From assembly GCF_001485215.1 (NCBI RefSeq), contig NZ_BBWW01000001.1, forward strand, positions 3,596,001 through 3,660,000: a DNA stretch of 64,000 nucleotides, read 5' to 3'. This document shows positions 1 through 8,814 of this stretch, in pieces (the stretch's first letter is position 1; every line of letters begins with the position of its first letter). The notes under the pieces were generated by a model. That model worked only from the letters and a program-made list of their open reading frames with translations, was not told the DNA's origin and ran no database searches. The position numbers and the translations under genes are program-made. This DNA comes from Leptolyngbya sp. NIES-2104. Its GTDB lineage: Bacteria > Cyanobacteriota > Cyanobacteriia > Leptolyngbyales > Leptolyngbyaceae.

Positions 1-411
1 TGAGCCAACCGTTTCGTGCAGGACGATAATCGGTTCATTATTCACAGGGCGACCAGAGAGATCCTGCGTGAAGCGCCGTCCGAAGTTAGAGGGATGCGCG
101 AGAGCAACCTCTTCTCTGGGTTGATAGATAGAATTTGGTGATGAGGCTTGCCGAAATCGGCTGAGGGGTGTTGTTCCTCGAATGGCAGGGAGATTTCTCA
201 GCCTGCCTCCTCTAGGAATCGGTTTAATTGCACAGGCGCTGGAGAGGAGATTATTTGCCTCTTCAATGTCTTGCTGAAAACTCAGGAGTTGAGGCTCAGA
301 GGGCTTGATCCGGAGACCATCGAGCCATTCAGCTTGCCCTGATTGAATGGCAATTAAAAATGTGGCGAATCCGGCAAGAACGATCGCAGAAACCTGAAAA
401 AGCCTCTTCAT
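1..411 (-). CDS. N-acetylmuramoyl-L-alanine amidase-like protein (3' end cut by window)
   Basis: The gene reads leftwards off the window start, so only the first 137 codons are present. It begins at an ATG at 411-409 and opens with a signal peptide (MKRLFQVSAIVLAGFATFLI, ending near QSGQA-EW). A low-complexity linker follows. The last visible residues, about 127-137, read PIIVLHETVGS, which is the start of the amidase_2/PGRP fold, where the His of the HET motif is a zinc ligand. The family cleaves the amide bond between MurNAc and L-Ala in peptidoglycan, in the periplasm. It lies 137 bp downstream of the small secreted protein gene in the same direction and may share its transcript. The catalytic core is outside the window, so activity cannot be judged. 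Confidence 0.8.
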   Translation of the reverse strand, partial: MKRLFQVSAIVLAGFATFLIAIQSGQAEWLDGLRIKPSEPQLLSFQQDIEEANNLLSSACAIKPIPRGGRLRNLPAIRGTTPLSRFRQASSPNSIYQPREEVALAHPSNFGRRFTQDLSGRPVNNEPIIVLHETVGS

Positions 412-548
412 GCGCTTGTGTGAGTTTGATCAGAGAGTGTTTGTAGTTGTGGAACAAGATAGAGTTTTTTTGGGTTTAGTTCCAGAGAGGAGTTAATCAG
501 ATTAAGCGTGATTTAGTATACGTTGTTAAGAGAAAAGTACGCAGAAAA

Positions 549-881
549 TCATCGTCTCTCCAGCTTTGCGACTCTATCTTCGAGTGCTTTAGTGCGATCG
601 CGAGATTCGATCACTAAGGTCGCAAGTCGATCGAATTGGGCATCCGAAAATCTCGAAGGGCGAGATGGAATCGGAAGATTTGAGGGAGCAGGCACAGAAA
701 CACCTGGAGCGGAACGATTCCCAGAGAGTTGATTTAACTGAGATCGAATCCCAATCAGTTCAGATTCAACTCGCGTTAGTCGTGATTCGACCAGTCCAAT
801 TTGTGCCTGAGCGGGCGAAAATAGCTGAATGACGGTGAGGATCAGAGCGCTGATGCCTGCAATGATGAGAAGTCGTTTCAT
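549..881 (-). CDS. Small secreted coiled-coil protein, unknown function
   Basis: This 110-residue protein has a clear N-terminal signal peptide (hydrophobic residues 4-20, cleavage likely after SPAQA). Two short heptad-rich segments follow: residues 30-53 (LVESRLTRVESELIGIRSQL) and the C-terminus (RDRTKALEDRVAKLERR), separated by a Pro/Ser-rich linker. I do not recognise a family. The gene sits 35 bp after the TPR gene and ahead of the amidase gene, all on the minus strand, so an envelope-related operon is plausible. The coding call rests on the intact signal peptide and coiled-coil pattern and on the fact that the other frames show nothing comparable. Confidence 0.7.
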   Translation of the reverse strand: MKRLLIIAGISALILTVIQLFSPAQAQIGLVESRLTRVESELIGIRSQLNQLSGNRSAPGVSVPAPSNLPIPSRPSRFSDAQFDRLATLVIESRDRTKALEDRVAKLERR

Positions 882-916
882 GAACTAAGGATTAGGCTTT
901 CTTTGATCCAATGAAA

Positions 917-2296
917 TTAACCTATCTCTGTCATCACGCTTGCGACAGAACACGAATGAATCAGGGCTTGAAACCGAAAATCCTGATGCAGTTTCTCAAA
1001 CACAGAATCATTTGCAGCAATTTCTCGGTATCCAGGAGCAAGCGCGATCGCACGTCTTAAATGTTCTAACGCCCAATCTGGATTATTCTGCATCGCGTAA
1101 CAGCAAGCCTCGTAATAGAAGACTCCTGCATCATCTGGCTCGATCCCTAACGCTTTGTCATAAGAGACGATCGCTTCATCGAATCGTCCGGCATTTTGAA
1201 GGGCAGAACCGAGAGAAACCCAGCCTTCCGAATCATACGGCTCGATCATTAAGGCGCGAATGTAGCTACCGATCGCTTCATCATGCCGCTGGATGCTGTC
1301 TAAGATCGTGCCGCGATACTGCCAAACTTTCGGGTGATTGAGATGAAGGAGAAGTGCACGATCGAGGCTTTTCAGCGCTTCTTCCACTCGTTTGAGTTCC
1401 CACAAGATCAGCGCACGAACCACCCAGAGTTTAAAGTTTTGGGGATCGATCGTTAATGCGTGATCGATGTAGCTCAGAGCCGCTTCGAGTCGTCCGAGTT
1501 TGCGAAGTACGATCGCTTGATTTAACAGCGCAGACATTTCATTCGGCTGCATTTCCAAAGCTTGCGTAAAACTTGCACTTGCTCGTTCAAACTCGCCCAT
1601 CGAACCGAGAATCATTCCCCGCATACACCAAGGCTGGTAGCTTTTTGGTGTGAGTGCGTTTCCTTTGGGAAGCAAAGCTAGTGCTGTATTAATACTTTCC
1701 AACGCTTCAGAATGCTGATCAAGCTTCCATAATCCGTAAGCTTTGAAGTTCCAGAGATGAACATCGTCAGGCTCAAATCTCAGCGCTTGATTCACGCTCT
1801 TGATGGCTTCGTGGTATGAGCCAAGTTTGCCGAGAATTTGCGCTCGATAGCCCCAAGCTTTGTAATACTTTGGCTGCAATTCGACTGTTTTTTCTAAACT
1901 TCGGAGTGCTTCTTGATAGCGTCCCAAGTAGGCAAGGGCTTTTCCTCGCTGATACCAGGGTTTAGGATTCTGGGGATCGAGTTTGATCGCTTGATCGTAT
2001 TGTGCGATCGCTGTGTCGTAGCGTTTCAGTTTGATCAAGGCTTGCCCACAGTTGTACCAGGCTTTTGCGTCGGTGCATCCGAGTTCAAAGGTTTTTTCAT
2101 AGCAAGCGATCGCGGCTTCAAATCGTCCGAGTTTGCCCAGAACATAGCCGCGATACTGCCAAGCATCGGGGTCGGTGGTTTCGGCGTGATCGAGACAAGC
2201 GATCGCGGCTTCGTACCAACCGTTCTGGCAAAGTGCGATCGCACGTCCCAGCCAACCTTGAGAAGCGTTTTTGTTATCGCAGCTTATGTTTGTCAT
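917..2296 (-). CDS. Tetratricopeptide repeat protein
   Basis: The 459-residue protein consists almost entirely of about 12 tandem 34-residue TPR units. Each shows the W/G/Y/A/P signature, for example AWYNCGQALIKLKRYDTAIA and WYQRGKALAYLGRYQEALR. TPR arrays are protein-protein interaction scaffolds; the partner cannot be told from sequence. No signal peptide or membrane segment is visible, so it is probably cytoplasmic. A strong Shine-Dalgarno (GGAGGTG, plus-strand complement at 2299-2305) sits just before the ATG and fixes the start. The gene heads a minus-strand series with the small secreted protein and the amidase. A perfect inverted repeat lies just upstream of its start. Confidence 0.9.
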   Translation of the reverse strand: MTNISCDNKNASQGWLGRAIALCQNGWYEAAIACLDHAETTDPDAWQYRGYVLGKLGRFEAAIACYEKTFELGCTDAKAWYNCGQALIKLKRYDTAIAQYDQAIKLDPQNPKPWYQRGKALAYLGRYQEALRSLEKTVELQPKYYKAWGYRAQILGKLGSYHEAIKSVNQALRFEPDDVHLWNFKAYGLWKLDQHSEALESINTALALLPKGNALTPKSYQPWCMRGMILGSMGEFERASASFTQALEMQPNEMSALLNQAIVLRKLGRLEAALSYIDHALTIDPQNFKLWVVRALILWELKRVEEALKSLDRALLLHLNHPKVWQYRGTILDSIQRHDEAIGSYIRALMIEPYDSEGWVSLGSALQNAGRFDEAIVSYDKALGIEPDDAGVFYYEACCYAMQNNPDWALEHLRRAIALAPGYREIAANDSVFEKLHQDFRFQALIHSCSVASVMTEIG

Positions 2297-2672
2297 AGCA
2301 CCTCCAAATCACACTAAACCTACGTTTAGTGGTTTCATTAAGTTATGTTTGATTACGTTGAAGGTGATGCAACCCGATTTTGGGAATTCAACCAGACCCC
2401 TGAGTGATGAGCTAAGATCAGCGTTCTTGCTGACCCCTGACTCGAAATCTCCGTAAGGTGATACGTAATGCTATACCTTACTTCCGTAATTCTGCTTAGA
2501 TATCCGGGGAACGTCAACGGAGTTTACACATCTTTCATTAAGCGGCTGTGATTACGAACTCCAGACAAACGACTGATTCAGATCACTGAAGCCTTGCATT
2601 GCCTCTATCTATTTATCGTTTGTTGCTAGTCTTAATAATCTGTTACATAATAGGTGGAGCTAGATAAACAAA
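2297..2672. other. Divergent intergenic region, 376 bp
   Basis: This gap separates the minus-strand TPR gene from the plus-strand DUF2993 gene and must hold both promoters. Apart from the inverted repeat at 2312-2331 I see only an imperfect direct repeat of GACCCCTGA (around 2393-2403 and 2430-2440). No tRNA, riboswitch or small gene is evident. Confidence 0.5.
2312..2331. promoter_or_regulatory. Perfect 8 bp inverted repeat upstream of the TPR gene
   Basis: CACTAAAC and GTTTAGTG are separated by CTAC. The dyad lies 16 bp upstream of the TPR start codon, inside what would be its 5' leader. It could be an operator or a leader hairpin limiting translation; there is no T-tract in the minus-strand direction to call it a terminator. 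Confidence 0.4.
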
Positions 2673-3473
2673 ATGCTTATGTTCGGCGGATTTACTGGCT
2701 TTAAGCCCCCTTCCAATAAAACGGATTTTGGCGAACAAATGCTGAACTCTGTCCTGAGCCAATCGATTCGCCACTTATTTACGCAAAGTGAATCTGTGGA
2801 TGTCGCCTTGAAATGTTTTCCATCGAGCAAGCTACTGCAAGGAAGTATTGATAGTTTCAAGATGAGCGGGCGTGGGTTGCTGATTCGCCGCGAGTTCTGG
2901 GTTGAGGAGATGTGGTTTGAAACCGATGCGGTGTCGATCGATTTCGGTTCTGTTCTCTCTGGAAAGATCCGCCTCAAACAAGCCGCGCAAGCAGTCGCGA
3001 AAGTGATTTTGACCGAGGCAGGAATTAACAAGGCGTTTCGATCGGAACTCGTCAAGCCTCGAATGGAAAATGTAACTGATCCTGCTTTGATGAATCTTTC
3101 TGGAGGCGAACCCGTCTCGTTTTCGGATGTCGAATTGAAGTTGCTTCCCGAAAATCAGATTCAGATTTTTGCAAAAGCAAGCTTACCGAATGGGTTAATT
3201 CCGATTAATTTGACTGCCACGATCGAGATCGAACGTCGTCGCCGCATTCTGTTCCAAAATCCTCAATTTGTCGGCGGTGAGATTCCTGAAGACCAACGGG
3301 GCGTTTCAGAGCTTTTAAGCAATACATTTGCTGAGATTCTGAATAACATGGTGGATCTCGATCGCTTTAATCTTGATGGCGTAACAATGCGCCTGAATCG
3401 ATTGGAAACCGAAGGCGATAAGCTAATTTTCAGCGGTTATGCAGAAGTAACACATTTTCCAAAACAGGGTTAA
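2673..3473 (+). CDS. DUF2993 (LmeA-type phospholipid-binding) protein
   Basis: The 266-residue protein matches the pattern of DUF2993 proteins common in cyanobacteria: an early SESVDV segment, VSIDFGSVLSGKIRLKQAAQA, and late LDRFNLDGVTMRLNRLETEGDKLIFSG. Actinobacterial members such as LmeA bind phospholipid and act in the envelope; a specific role in cyanobacteria is not established. I see no typical signal peptide at the proposed ATG (an alternative ATG lies two codons later at 2679), so it may work on the cytoplasmic side. A GGTGGAG lies about 14 bp upstream of the start, rather far. The downstream methyltransferase begins 32 bp after its stop, suggesting co-transcription. Confidence 0.75.
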   Translation: MLMFGGFTGFKPPSNKTDFGEQMLNSVLSQSIRHLFTQSESVDVALKCFPSSKLLQGSIDSFKMSGRGLLIRREFWVEEMWFETDAVSIDFGSVLSGKIRLKQAAQAVAKVILTEAGINKAFRSELVKPRMENVTDPALMNLSGGEPVSFSDVELKLLPENQIQIFAKASLPNGLIPINLTATIEIERRRRILFQNPQFVGGEIPEDQRGVSELLSNTFAEILNNMVDLDRFNLDGVTMRLNRLETEGDKLIFSGYAEVTHFPKQG

Positions 3474-3505
3474 TATTGAGCCTCGTGGTTTATCATTCCG
3501 AATCG

Positions 3506-4258
3506 ATGGAACAGGAAATCTACGAGTCTTGGAACCAGAAAGCTCAGGATTGGGACATTCAGGTTGGGGATTTGGGCGATCGTAATCGCATTCTCAATTC
3601 TGATCCGGTGTTGTGGCAATTTGTTGGCGATGTCAACGAGCGGCTTGTTTTGGATGCAGGTTGTGGAACTGGGTATCTATCGCGCCAACTTGCTCAGAAA
3701 GGTGCGATTGTCACCGGGATTGATTTGTCTTCTGAAATGATCGCGCTCGCTCAACAAAAATCGGCAGGATCATCGATCGACTTTCACCAAGATTCTTGCT
3801 CAGAACTCAGAACACTTCCAGATGAAGACTTCGATTTGCTTGTTTCTAACTATGTTCTGATGGATCTACCCGATTTAGAAGAGGCAATTCAAGCTTTCTA
3901 CCGAGTCTTGAAACCGGGCGGAGTCGCAGTTTTAGTGTTTTCACATCCTTGTTTTGATCAAGGAGCGGCGGTTTTGCATGACGATCGATCCATCATTTAT
4001 CACTGGAAAGAATCGTACTTCGGGCGGCAGAAACGTCAAGACCTACCGTGGAAGCACTTTACCAGCGATTTCATTTGGTTTCACCGACCTCTATCGGATT
4101 ATTGGAAAGCATTTAAGGCAGCGGGCTTCGATGTGATTGATTTTGAGGAGCCGAGACTAAAGGGTGATCGAGCACATCTCGCCAAAAACGAACAAGAATT
4201 ATTCAAGTGTCAGAATCTTCCTTATTCTGTCGTTTTCAAGTTGTCGAAGCCGTCCTGA
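3506..4258 (+). CDS. Class I SAM-dependent methyltransferase
   Basis: A 250-residue protein from the ATG at 3506; an upstream in-frame TTG (3476) would add ten residues but lies only 2 bp from the previous stop and is less likely. Motif I (LDAGCGTGYLSRQLA, about residues 48-62) binds SAM, followed by the acidic loop GIDLSSEMIALAQ and motif II/post-II (DLLVSNYVLMDLPDLEEA; YRVLKPGGVAVLVFSHPCF). This is the methyltransf_11/25 fold acting on small molecules. The substrate cannot be deduced. It follows the DUF2993 gene in the same direction. Confidence 0.85.
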   Translation: MEQEIYESWNQKAQDWDIQVGDLGDRNRILNSDPVLWQFVGDVNERLVLDAGCGTGYLSRQLAQKGAIVTGIDLSSEMIALAQQKSAGSSIDFHQDSCSELRTLPDEDFDLLVSNYVLMDLPDLEEAIQAFYRVLKPGGVAVLVFSHPCFDQGAAVLHDDRSIIYHWKESYFGRQKRQDLPWKHFTSDFIWFHRPLSDYWKAFKAAGFDVIDFEEPRLKGDRAHLAKNEQELFKCQNLPYSVVFKLSKPS

Positions 4259-4363
4259 CCTTGGATAGAGTGCTCAAAAATTGCAAAACTACGAGAATCT
4301 GTCAGTTTTGAATTCTGACAATTCGCCTAGAATGACCCTGCTAAATATAGTTTGCAGAAAGAC

Positions 4364-5413
4364 ATGAGCAAAATTTTGCAGGGTTTGATTCGTCTGACAC
4401 TTCTTTTTTCTTGCTGTTTGCTAGTTTCTAGCGCGTTTCCGCAGGCTATCGCCGCAGAACAGTATGACGACATCGCACAACAGGAAATTCCTTCACCAAT
4501 CTACGCTTGCTGGCGGCTTTCTTATTCATTCAATGGCACGATCGCTGAAAGAGAATTGAAGCTAGAAGGCGATCGAGGAATGCTCTCGACTCTTACGGCA
4601 AAACCATCTGTCATTCCGGTAAAAGTCAGTGATGTAGACACGGATGGATGGTTACGGCGACAAATGTTTCTATGGTCGAATCGGTTAAAGCAGCGATCGA
4701 CAACTGAGTATGAACTTGCACAAGTGAAGCAGCGAATTGAAAGTGGAAGTCTGAACGGTGAAGCGTTAGAGCGTGCAAAGAAAATTCAGCAAAATCTTCA
4801 GATGATTCTAAGCGATCCGAATGCTCAAGCTACTGTGCTCAAAGATGCCAAAGCGGATGTAGTTTTGGGATTTCGGCAGACACAGCAAAAGATTGAATCA
4901 GAATCAAAATTGGCAGAACAACAACTTGAAGAACAAATCAAACAGCGGACTGCACAAATTCGATCATTGCTAAGTGACGAAAAACAGCGATCGCAACTCG
5001 ATGACCAAATCAAACAACTTAATGCAGCGATTAGTTCAGGTCAGTTGAAAGACGAACAATTGCAACAAGCCAAACGTACGCTGAGTGAGCTGCAAACGCT
5101 CCGATCGAATCCAAGCTCGATCGATCAACGCGCTAAAGAATTTCGGACTCTACAGCTTCAGAACGTTCAGCGCCGCAAGCGCGACCTACTTGATCAAGCG
5201 CAAACCGAGTTAAGCAAGCAAATGTTGATTTTGGACAATTCTGATAATGTCTTGATGCTTGTGACTGCTCAACCAGAGAAGGAGCAAAAAGCTGGAGGTT
5301 TCAGCCCTCAAGCTTTCTCACTGCAACTCAAAGACGGGAACTACAGCGCTAAGACTTGTAATGTTCAAGGCGAGTGCTTTCCGGTTGAAGTCAAAGCTTG
5401 TCCGAAGCGTTAA
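4364..5413 (+). CDS. Secreted protein with central coiled coil, unknown function
   Basis: Starting at ATG 4364 the product has 349 residues; an upstream TTG (4352) is possible but the signal peptide fits the ATG. The signal peptide runs to about residue 31 (FPQAIAA-EQYD). Residues about 100-290 are rich in Gln, Glu, Lys and Leu in heptads, interrupted by two similar segments (RIESGSLNGEALERAKKIQQ and AISSGQLKDEQLQQAKRTLS), so the central part is an internal duplication of a helical unit. A short cysteine-containing domain ends the protein (CNVQGECFPVEVKACPKR), likely disulphide-bonded in the periplasm. I do not recognise the family. A stable hairpin follows the stop. Confidence 0.75.
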   Translation: MSKILQGLIRLTLLFSCCLLVSSAFPQAIAAEQYDDIAQQEIPSPIYACWRLSYSFNGTIAERELKLEGDRGMLSTLTAKPSVIPVKVSDVDTDGWLRRQMFLWSNRLKQRSTTEYELAQVKQRIESGSLNGEALERAKKIQQNLQMILSDPNAQATVLKDAKADVVLGFRQTQQKIESESKLAEQQLEEQIKQRTAQIRSLLSDEKQRSQLDDQIKQLNAAISSGQLKDEQLQQAKRTLSELQTLRSNPSSIDQRAKEFRTLQLQNVQRRKRDLLDQAQTELSKQMLILDNSDNVLMLVTAQPEKEQKAGGFSPQAFSLQLKDGNYSAKTCNVQGECFPVEVKACPKR

Positions 5414-5422
5414 TTTCTTAGA

Positions 5423-5451
5423 CTTTGTACCAGTATTAATCTGGTACAAAG
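5423..5451 (+). terminator. Perfect 11 bp hairpin after the secreted coiled-coil gene
   Basis: CTTTGTACCAG pairs exactly with CTGGTACAAAG around a 7-base loop, 10 bp after the stop codon. The following bases (CTTTAGTGAA) are a poor T-tract, so it may be an RNA 3' end stabiliser or weak terminator. Confidence 0.5.
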
Positions 5452-5527
5452 CTTTAGTGAATAGTGAACGATTGCACTAAATTGATACGACGAAGTTCAT
5501 GCAGAGCATGGCAAGGAGACTTGAAGA

Positions 5528-5794
5528 ATGACGACTGGTATCAAAACTCCTAGTGATTTTTACTTACGGTTGGTAATAGAGTTTCCGCCGCGCCCAATTC
5601 AAGATGAAGCATTGCTACGAGCAACGCAAGATCGGATTAATCAAGTCTTGAACCATCCTTTGAATGATGATACTCGCGATTATCTGCGGGTTCTAGGGAT
5701 GTTGATTTATGAGTATGAAGAACAGACAGAAGCGTTTCCCAAACTAACGGATGAAGAGCGTATCCAGGCATTAGAGGAAGATTCAGCTAGTTAA
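5528..5794 (+). CDS. Small acidic protein, unknown function
   Basis: An 88-residue, acidic, probably cytoplasmic protein with no membrane segment. GGAGAC at 5515-5520 gives a plausible ribosome binding site 7 bp before the ATG. The pattern FYLRLVIEFPPRPIQDE...RVLGMLIYEYEE resembles small cyanobacterial/toxin-linked hypothetical proteins, but I cannot name a family. The neighbours are unrelated (secreted protein upstream, ExbB downstream). Confidence 0.6.
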   Translation: MTTGIKTPSDFYLRLVIEFPPRPIQDEALLRATQDRINQVLNHPLNDDTRDYLRVLGMLIYEYEEQTEAFPKLTDEERIQALEEDSAS

Positions 5795-5887
5795 GAATAC
5801 GATCGCCAAAAAACACCCGCTTCAAACTGTCACGATCGAACTTCCTTCCTTCATAATGGGTGATTGTTCAAACGATCGTGATTGCTC

Positions 5888-6505
5888 ATGCCCAATTGGT
5901 TGATTGCTGGTGGATTTGTGATGATTCCGCTGCTGCTGTTTTCGATCCTGGCAGTGGTACTGATTCTGGAACGATCGCTGTTCTGGGTTAAGATTTCTCA
6001 GCGTCAACAGCGAGTCGCGAGAGAAGTCCTGAGCGTGTATAAACGCAATCCGATCGCGGCATTTCAAATGCTGGAAAAAAATGCAGATTTGCCGATCGCT
6101 AGAATTTTCATTGCGGCTCTGGAACTCGAACAAGCGACCCCTGAAGAATTTCGATTAGCACTCGAAAGCGCGGGACTGGCAGAGATTCCATTGCTGAAAC
6201 GATTTAATACAATCTTCGATACGATCGTCGGTCTTGCTCCCTTACTCGGATTGCTTGGAACGATCACAGGGTTGATCACTTCATTTTCTTCATTGGGAAT
6301 CGGTGACATCGCTGGAACGAATACTAGAGGTGTGACAGGCGGGATTAGTGAAGCGCTTGTTTCAACGGCATCCGGCTTAGTAGTCGCGATCTTCACTTTA
6401 TTTTTTGCCAATATGTTCCGGGGACTCTATACCCGCCAACTAGCGTTAATTCAAGAATATGGCGGGCAATTAGAATTGCTGTACCGCCGCCGTCATGCAA
6501 TGTGA
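5888..6505 (+). CDS. MotA/TolQ/ExbB proton channel family protein
   Basis: The 205-residue protein starts at ATG 5888 (an in-frame TTG two codons earlier is disfavoured). It has the family's three-helix layout: one membrane span near residues 7-29 (IAGGFVMIPLLLFSILAVVLIL), a cytoplasmic loop, and two further spans around residues 112-135 (FDTIVGLAPLLGLLGTITGLI) and 155-178 (ALVSTASGLVVAIFTLFFANM). The segment GLAPLLGLLGTITGLI is the family signature. With the ExbD partner 9 bp downstream it forms a proton-motive-force-driven motor in the inner membrane. No TonB or transporter gene is adjacent, so the system powered is unknown. Confidence 0.9.
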   Translation: MPNWLIAGGFVMIPLLLFSILAVVLILERSLFWVKISQRQQRVAREVLSVYKRNPIAAFQMLEKNADLPIARIFIAALELEQATPEEFRLALESAGLAEIPLLKRFNTIFDTIVGLAPLLGLLGTITGLITSFSSLGIGDIAGTNTRGVTGGISEALVSTASGLVVAIFTLFFANMFRGLYTRQLALIQEYGGQLELLYRRRHAM

Positions 6506-6514
6506 GGTTAAACA

Positions 6515-6916
6515 ATGCGCCTACCTGAAGAACCGGATCTGCCACCCCAAATTTATATTGCACCGCTGATCGATGTGGTGTTTGCGCTGCTGACCTTCTT
6601 TATTATTTCGACTTTGTTTTTAACGCGATCGCAAGGTCTGCCCGTTGCACTTCCCAGAGCCGTTACCGCTGAATCTCAGAAAGCGCCTCAAATCGTGGTG
6701 ACGATCGATCAAAAAGGAGAAATTGCCGTCGATAAAAAGTCGATCGTCATTGATACGCTTCCGGCTGCCGTTCGGGAAATTCTCACCCGCAATCCTAAAT
6801 CGGTTGTTATTATCCAAGCCGATGAACGAGTTCCACATGGGCAAGTGATTACCGTGATGGATCGATTGCGATCAATTCCTGGGATTCGCCTCGGTATCGC
6901 AACTCGCCAACCATAA
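6515..6916 (+). CDS. ExbD/TolR family biopolymer transport protein
   Basis: A 133-residue protein with the ExbD layout: short N-terminus, one membrane helix about residues 17-36 containing the conserved channel Asp (D20 in PLIDVVFALLTFF), then a periplasmic domain (IVVTIDQKGEIAVDKKSI...VVIIQADERVPHGQVITVMDRLRS). It starts 9 bp after the ExbB-like gene and the two are surely co-transcribed and co-assembled. Length is normal for the family. Confidence 0.9.
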   Translation: MRLPEEPDLPPQIYIAPLIDVVFALLTFFIISTLFLTRSQGLPVALPRAVTAESQKAPQIVVTIDQKGEIAVDKKSIVIDTLPAAVREILTRNPKSVVIIQADERVPHGQVITVMDRLRSIPGIRLGIATRQP

Positions 6917-7308
6917 CGAAAGCTGAACAATTCTGAGAAAAATCCTAATGTGATCTGGTTGACATCAAGCGCATCTTCTGGTGCAAATGAGCTGCTTAAA
7001 GATTTCTTAAGCTTTCATCCGCCAAACGTAACATTTCCACAGTTCTCATAACATTTTTTTATTAATGAACACAGATTCTCTTAAGTGAAGCTTATTGAAA
7101 TCCTGATATGATTCAGATCGTCCGAGCCTATGCACCGGAGAACAGTCGGAATAAACAAACTGTCTCCAAACATGGGATCATGTATGGCAAGCTGATCCCC
7201 AGTGATTAGGTATGAATGCCGACCACATTCGGTCAGGGAATTTTCCTGGTCACTGTTGGTGATGTCTGCTCAAGGTTTTCCATCGTTTTTCATTACAGGA
7301 AGGGAGAT
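6917..7308 (+). promoter_or_regulatory. rbc operon upstream/leader region
   Basis: These 392 bp between exbD and rbcL carry no gene. An upstream in-frame extension of the rbcL frame to 7216 exists, but the conserved Rubisco N-terminus and the ribosome site AGGAAGGGA (7298-7306) fix the start at 7309, so the region is promoter plus leader. The only obvious element is the TTAA dyad at 6994-7012; a second partial match (CTTAAGTGAAGCTTA) lies around 7080-7095. I could not assign a confident -10/-35 pair. Confidence 0.5.
6994..7012. promoter_or_regulatory. Candidate LysR-type operator upstream of rbcL
   Basis: GCTTAA and TTAAGC form a perfect 6 bp dyad with a 7-base spacer, about 300 bp before rbcL. 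LysR-type carbon regulators of cyanobacteria (RbcR/CcmR/CmpR) bind TTA/TAA-type interrupted dyads, so this is a reasonable candidate site, but it is short enough to be chance. Confidence 0.3.
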
Positions 7309-8739
7309 ATGTCCTACGCTCAAACCCAAACCCAAGCGAAAGCTGGGTATAAGGCTGGGGTACAAGATTACCGCTTAACGTACTACACCCCAGACTACAC
7401 GCCTAAAGATACCGATATTTTGGCAGCGTTCCGGGTGACTCCTCAACCTGGCGTTCCTCCCGAAGAAGCTGCTGCTGCTGTTGCTGCTGAATCCTCGACG
7501 GGCACATGGACGACCGTTTGGACGGACTTGTTAACCGACCTCGATCGCTACAAAGGACGCTGCTACGATATCGAGCCTGTCCGTGGCGAAGATAGCCAAT
7601 TCATCGCTTACATTGCATATCCGCTCGACCTGTTTGAAGAAGGATCGGTCACGAACCTGCTGACTTCGTTAGTGGGTAATGTCTTCGGCTTCAAAGCGTT
7701 GAAAGCGCTGCGTCTTGAAGATTTGCGGATTCCCGTTGCTTACTTGAAAACCTTCCAAGGTCCTCCTCACGGAATTCAAGTCGAGCGCGACAAAATCAAC
7801 AAATATGGTCGCCCGCTGCTCGGCTGTACCATCAAGCCAAAACTCGGTCTGTCCGCGAAGAACTACGGACGTGCAGTGTACGAATGTCTGCGCGGCGGTT
7901 TGGACTTCACCAAAGACGACGAAAACATCAACTCGCAGCCGTTCCAACGGTGGCGCGATCGCTTCTTGTTCGTGGCTGATGCCATCCACAAGTCGCAAGC
8001 AGAAACAGGTGAAATCAAAGGTCACTACCTCAACGTGACCGCTGCGACCTGCGAAGATATGCTCGAACGTGCAGCATTTGCGAAAGAACTCGAAATGCCG
8101 ATCATCATGCACGACTTCTTGACCGCAGGTTTCACCGCAAACACCACCTTGGCGAAATGGTGCCGTGCGAACGGTGTGCTGTTGCACATTCACCGTGCAA
8201 TGCACGCTGTGATTGACCGTCAGAAGAACCACGGTATCCACTTCCGCGTGTTGTCCAAGTGCTTGCGGATGTCGGGCGGAGACCATATCCACACCGGAAC
8301 CGTTGTGGGTAAACTCGAAGGCGACAAAGCGATCACCCTTGGTTTCATCGACTTGCTGCGTGAAAACTATGTTGAGCGTGATCCGTCCCGTGGTGTCTAC
8401 TTCACTCAAGACTGGGCATCGATGCCGGGTGTGATGGCGGTTGCTTCGGGTGGTATTCACGTCTGGCACATGCCTGCACTGGTTGAAATCTTCGGAGATG
8501 ACTCCGTGCTTCAGTTCGGTGGTGGAACCCTCGGACACCCCTGGGGTAACGCGCCGGGTGCAACCGCGAACCGTGTTGCGCTTGAAGCTTGCGTCCAAGC
8601 TCGGAACGAAGGTCGTGACCTCATGCGTGAAGGCGGCGACATTATTCGTGAAGCTTGCCGCTGGTCACCTGAATTGGCAACAGCTTGTGAACTGTGGAAA
8701 GAAATCAAGTTCGAGTTTGAAGCTGTTGATACCGTCTGA
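7309..8739 (+). CDS. rbcL: Ribulose-1,5-bisphosphate carboxylase/oxygenase large subunit
   Basis: The 476-residue product is a full-length form IB Rubisco large subunit, which fixes CO2 onto RuBP in carboxysomes. Key residues are present: the carbamylated lysine K202 with D204 and E205 in DFTKDDEN, loop-6 K335 in [10 protein letters not shown], and the phosphate-binding [11 protein letters not shown] and [17 protein letters not shown] segments. The start is the ATG at 7309 ([20 protein letters not shown]), with a good ribosome site just before it. Codon use is strongly biased (C-ending), typical of a highly expressed gene, which also leaves long antisense open frames that are artefacts. It is followed by rbcX and rbcS in the usual cyanobacterial order. 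Confidence 0.99.
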   Translation: MSYAQTQTQAKAGYKAGVQDYRLTYYTPDYTPKDTDILAAFRVTPQPGVPPEEAAAAVAAESSTGTWTTVWTDLLTDLDRYKGRCYDIEPVRGEDSQFIAYIAYPLDLFEEGSVTNLLTSLVGNVFGFKALKALRLEDLRIPVAYLKTFQGPPHGIQVERDKINKYGRPLLGCTIKPKLGLSAKNYGRAVYECLRGGLDFTKDDENINSQPFQRWRDRFLFVADAIHKSQAETGEIKGHYLNVTAATCEDMLERAAFAKELEMPIIMHDFLTAGFTANTTLAKWCRANGVLLHIHRAMHAVIDRQKNHGIHFRVLSKCLRMSGGDHIHTGTVVGKLEGDKAITLGFIDLLRENYVERDPSRGVYFTQDWASMPGVMAVASGGIHVWHMPALVEIFGDDSVLQFGGGTLGHPWGNAPGATANRVALEACVQARNEGRDLMREGGDIIREACRWSPELATACELWKEIKFEFEAVDTV

Positions 8740-8755
8740 TGACCAATTGATCGCG

Positions 8756-8794
8756 GATTTTAGAGTTTGGGCAGTCTGTCCAGGCTCTAAAATC
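8756..8794 (+). ncRNA. Stem-loop between rbcL and rbcX
   Basis: GATTTTAGAG (8756-8765) pairs perfectly with CTCTAAAATC (8785-8794), enclosing a loop that can itself fold (GGGCA/TGTCC). No T-tract follows. It lies 17 bp after the rbcL stop and 21 bp before rbcX. Such a structure may protect the abundant rbcL message or attenuate downstream genes; that role is inference. Confidence 0.5.
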
Positions 8795-8814
8795 TAAAAC
8801 TCATCATCCACATC

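Noticed and set aside
940-1341. 133-codon plus-strand frame opposite the TPR gene
   Set aside because: Shadow of the TPR coding strand; Arg/His/Ser-rich with no domain pattern.
7216-7308. Upstream extension of the rbcL frame by 31 codons
   Set aside because: The conserved Rubisco N-terminus starts at 7309 with a good ribosome site; the extra residues have no match to the family.
7669-8598. 309-codon open frame on the minus strand across rbcL
   Set aside because: It is a mirror of the strong codon bias of rbcL; the composition (many His, Thr, Val) is not protein-like and no ribosome site is present.
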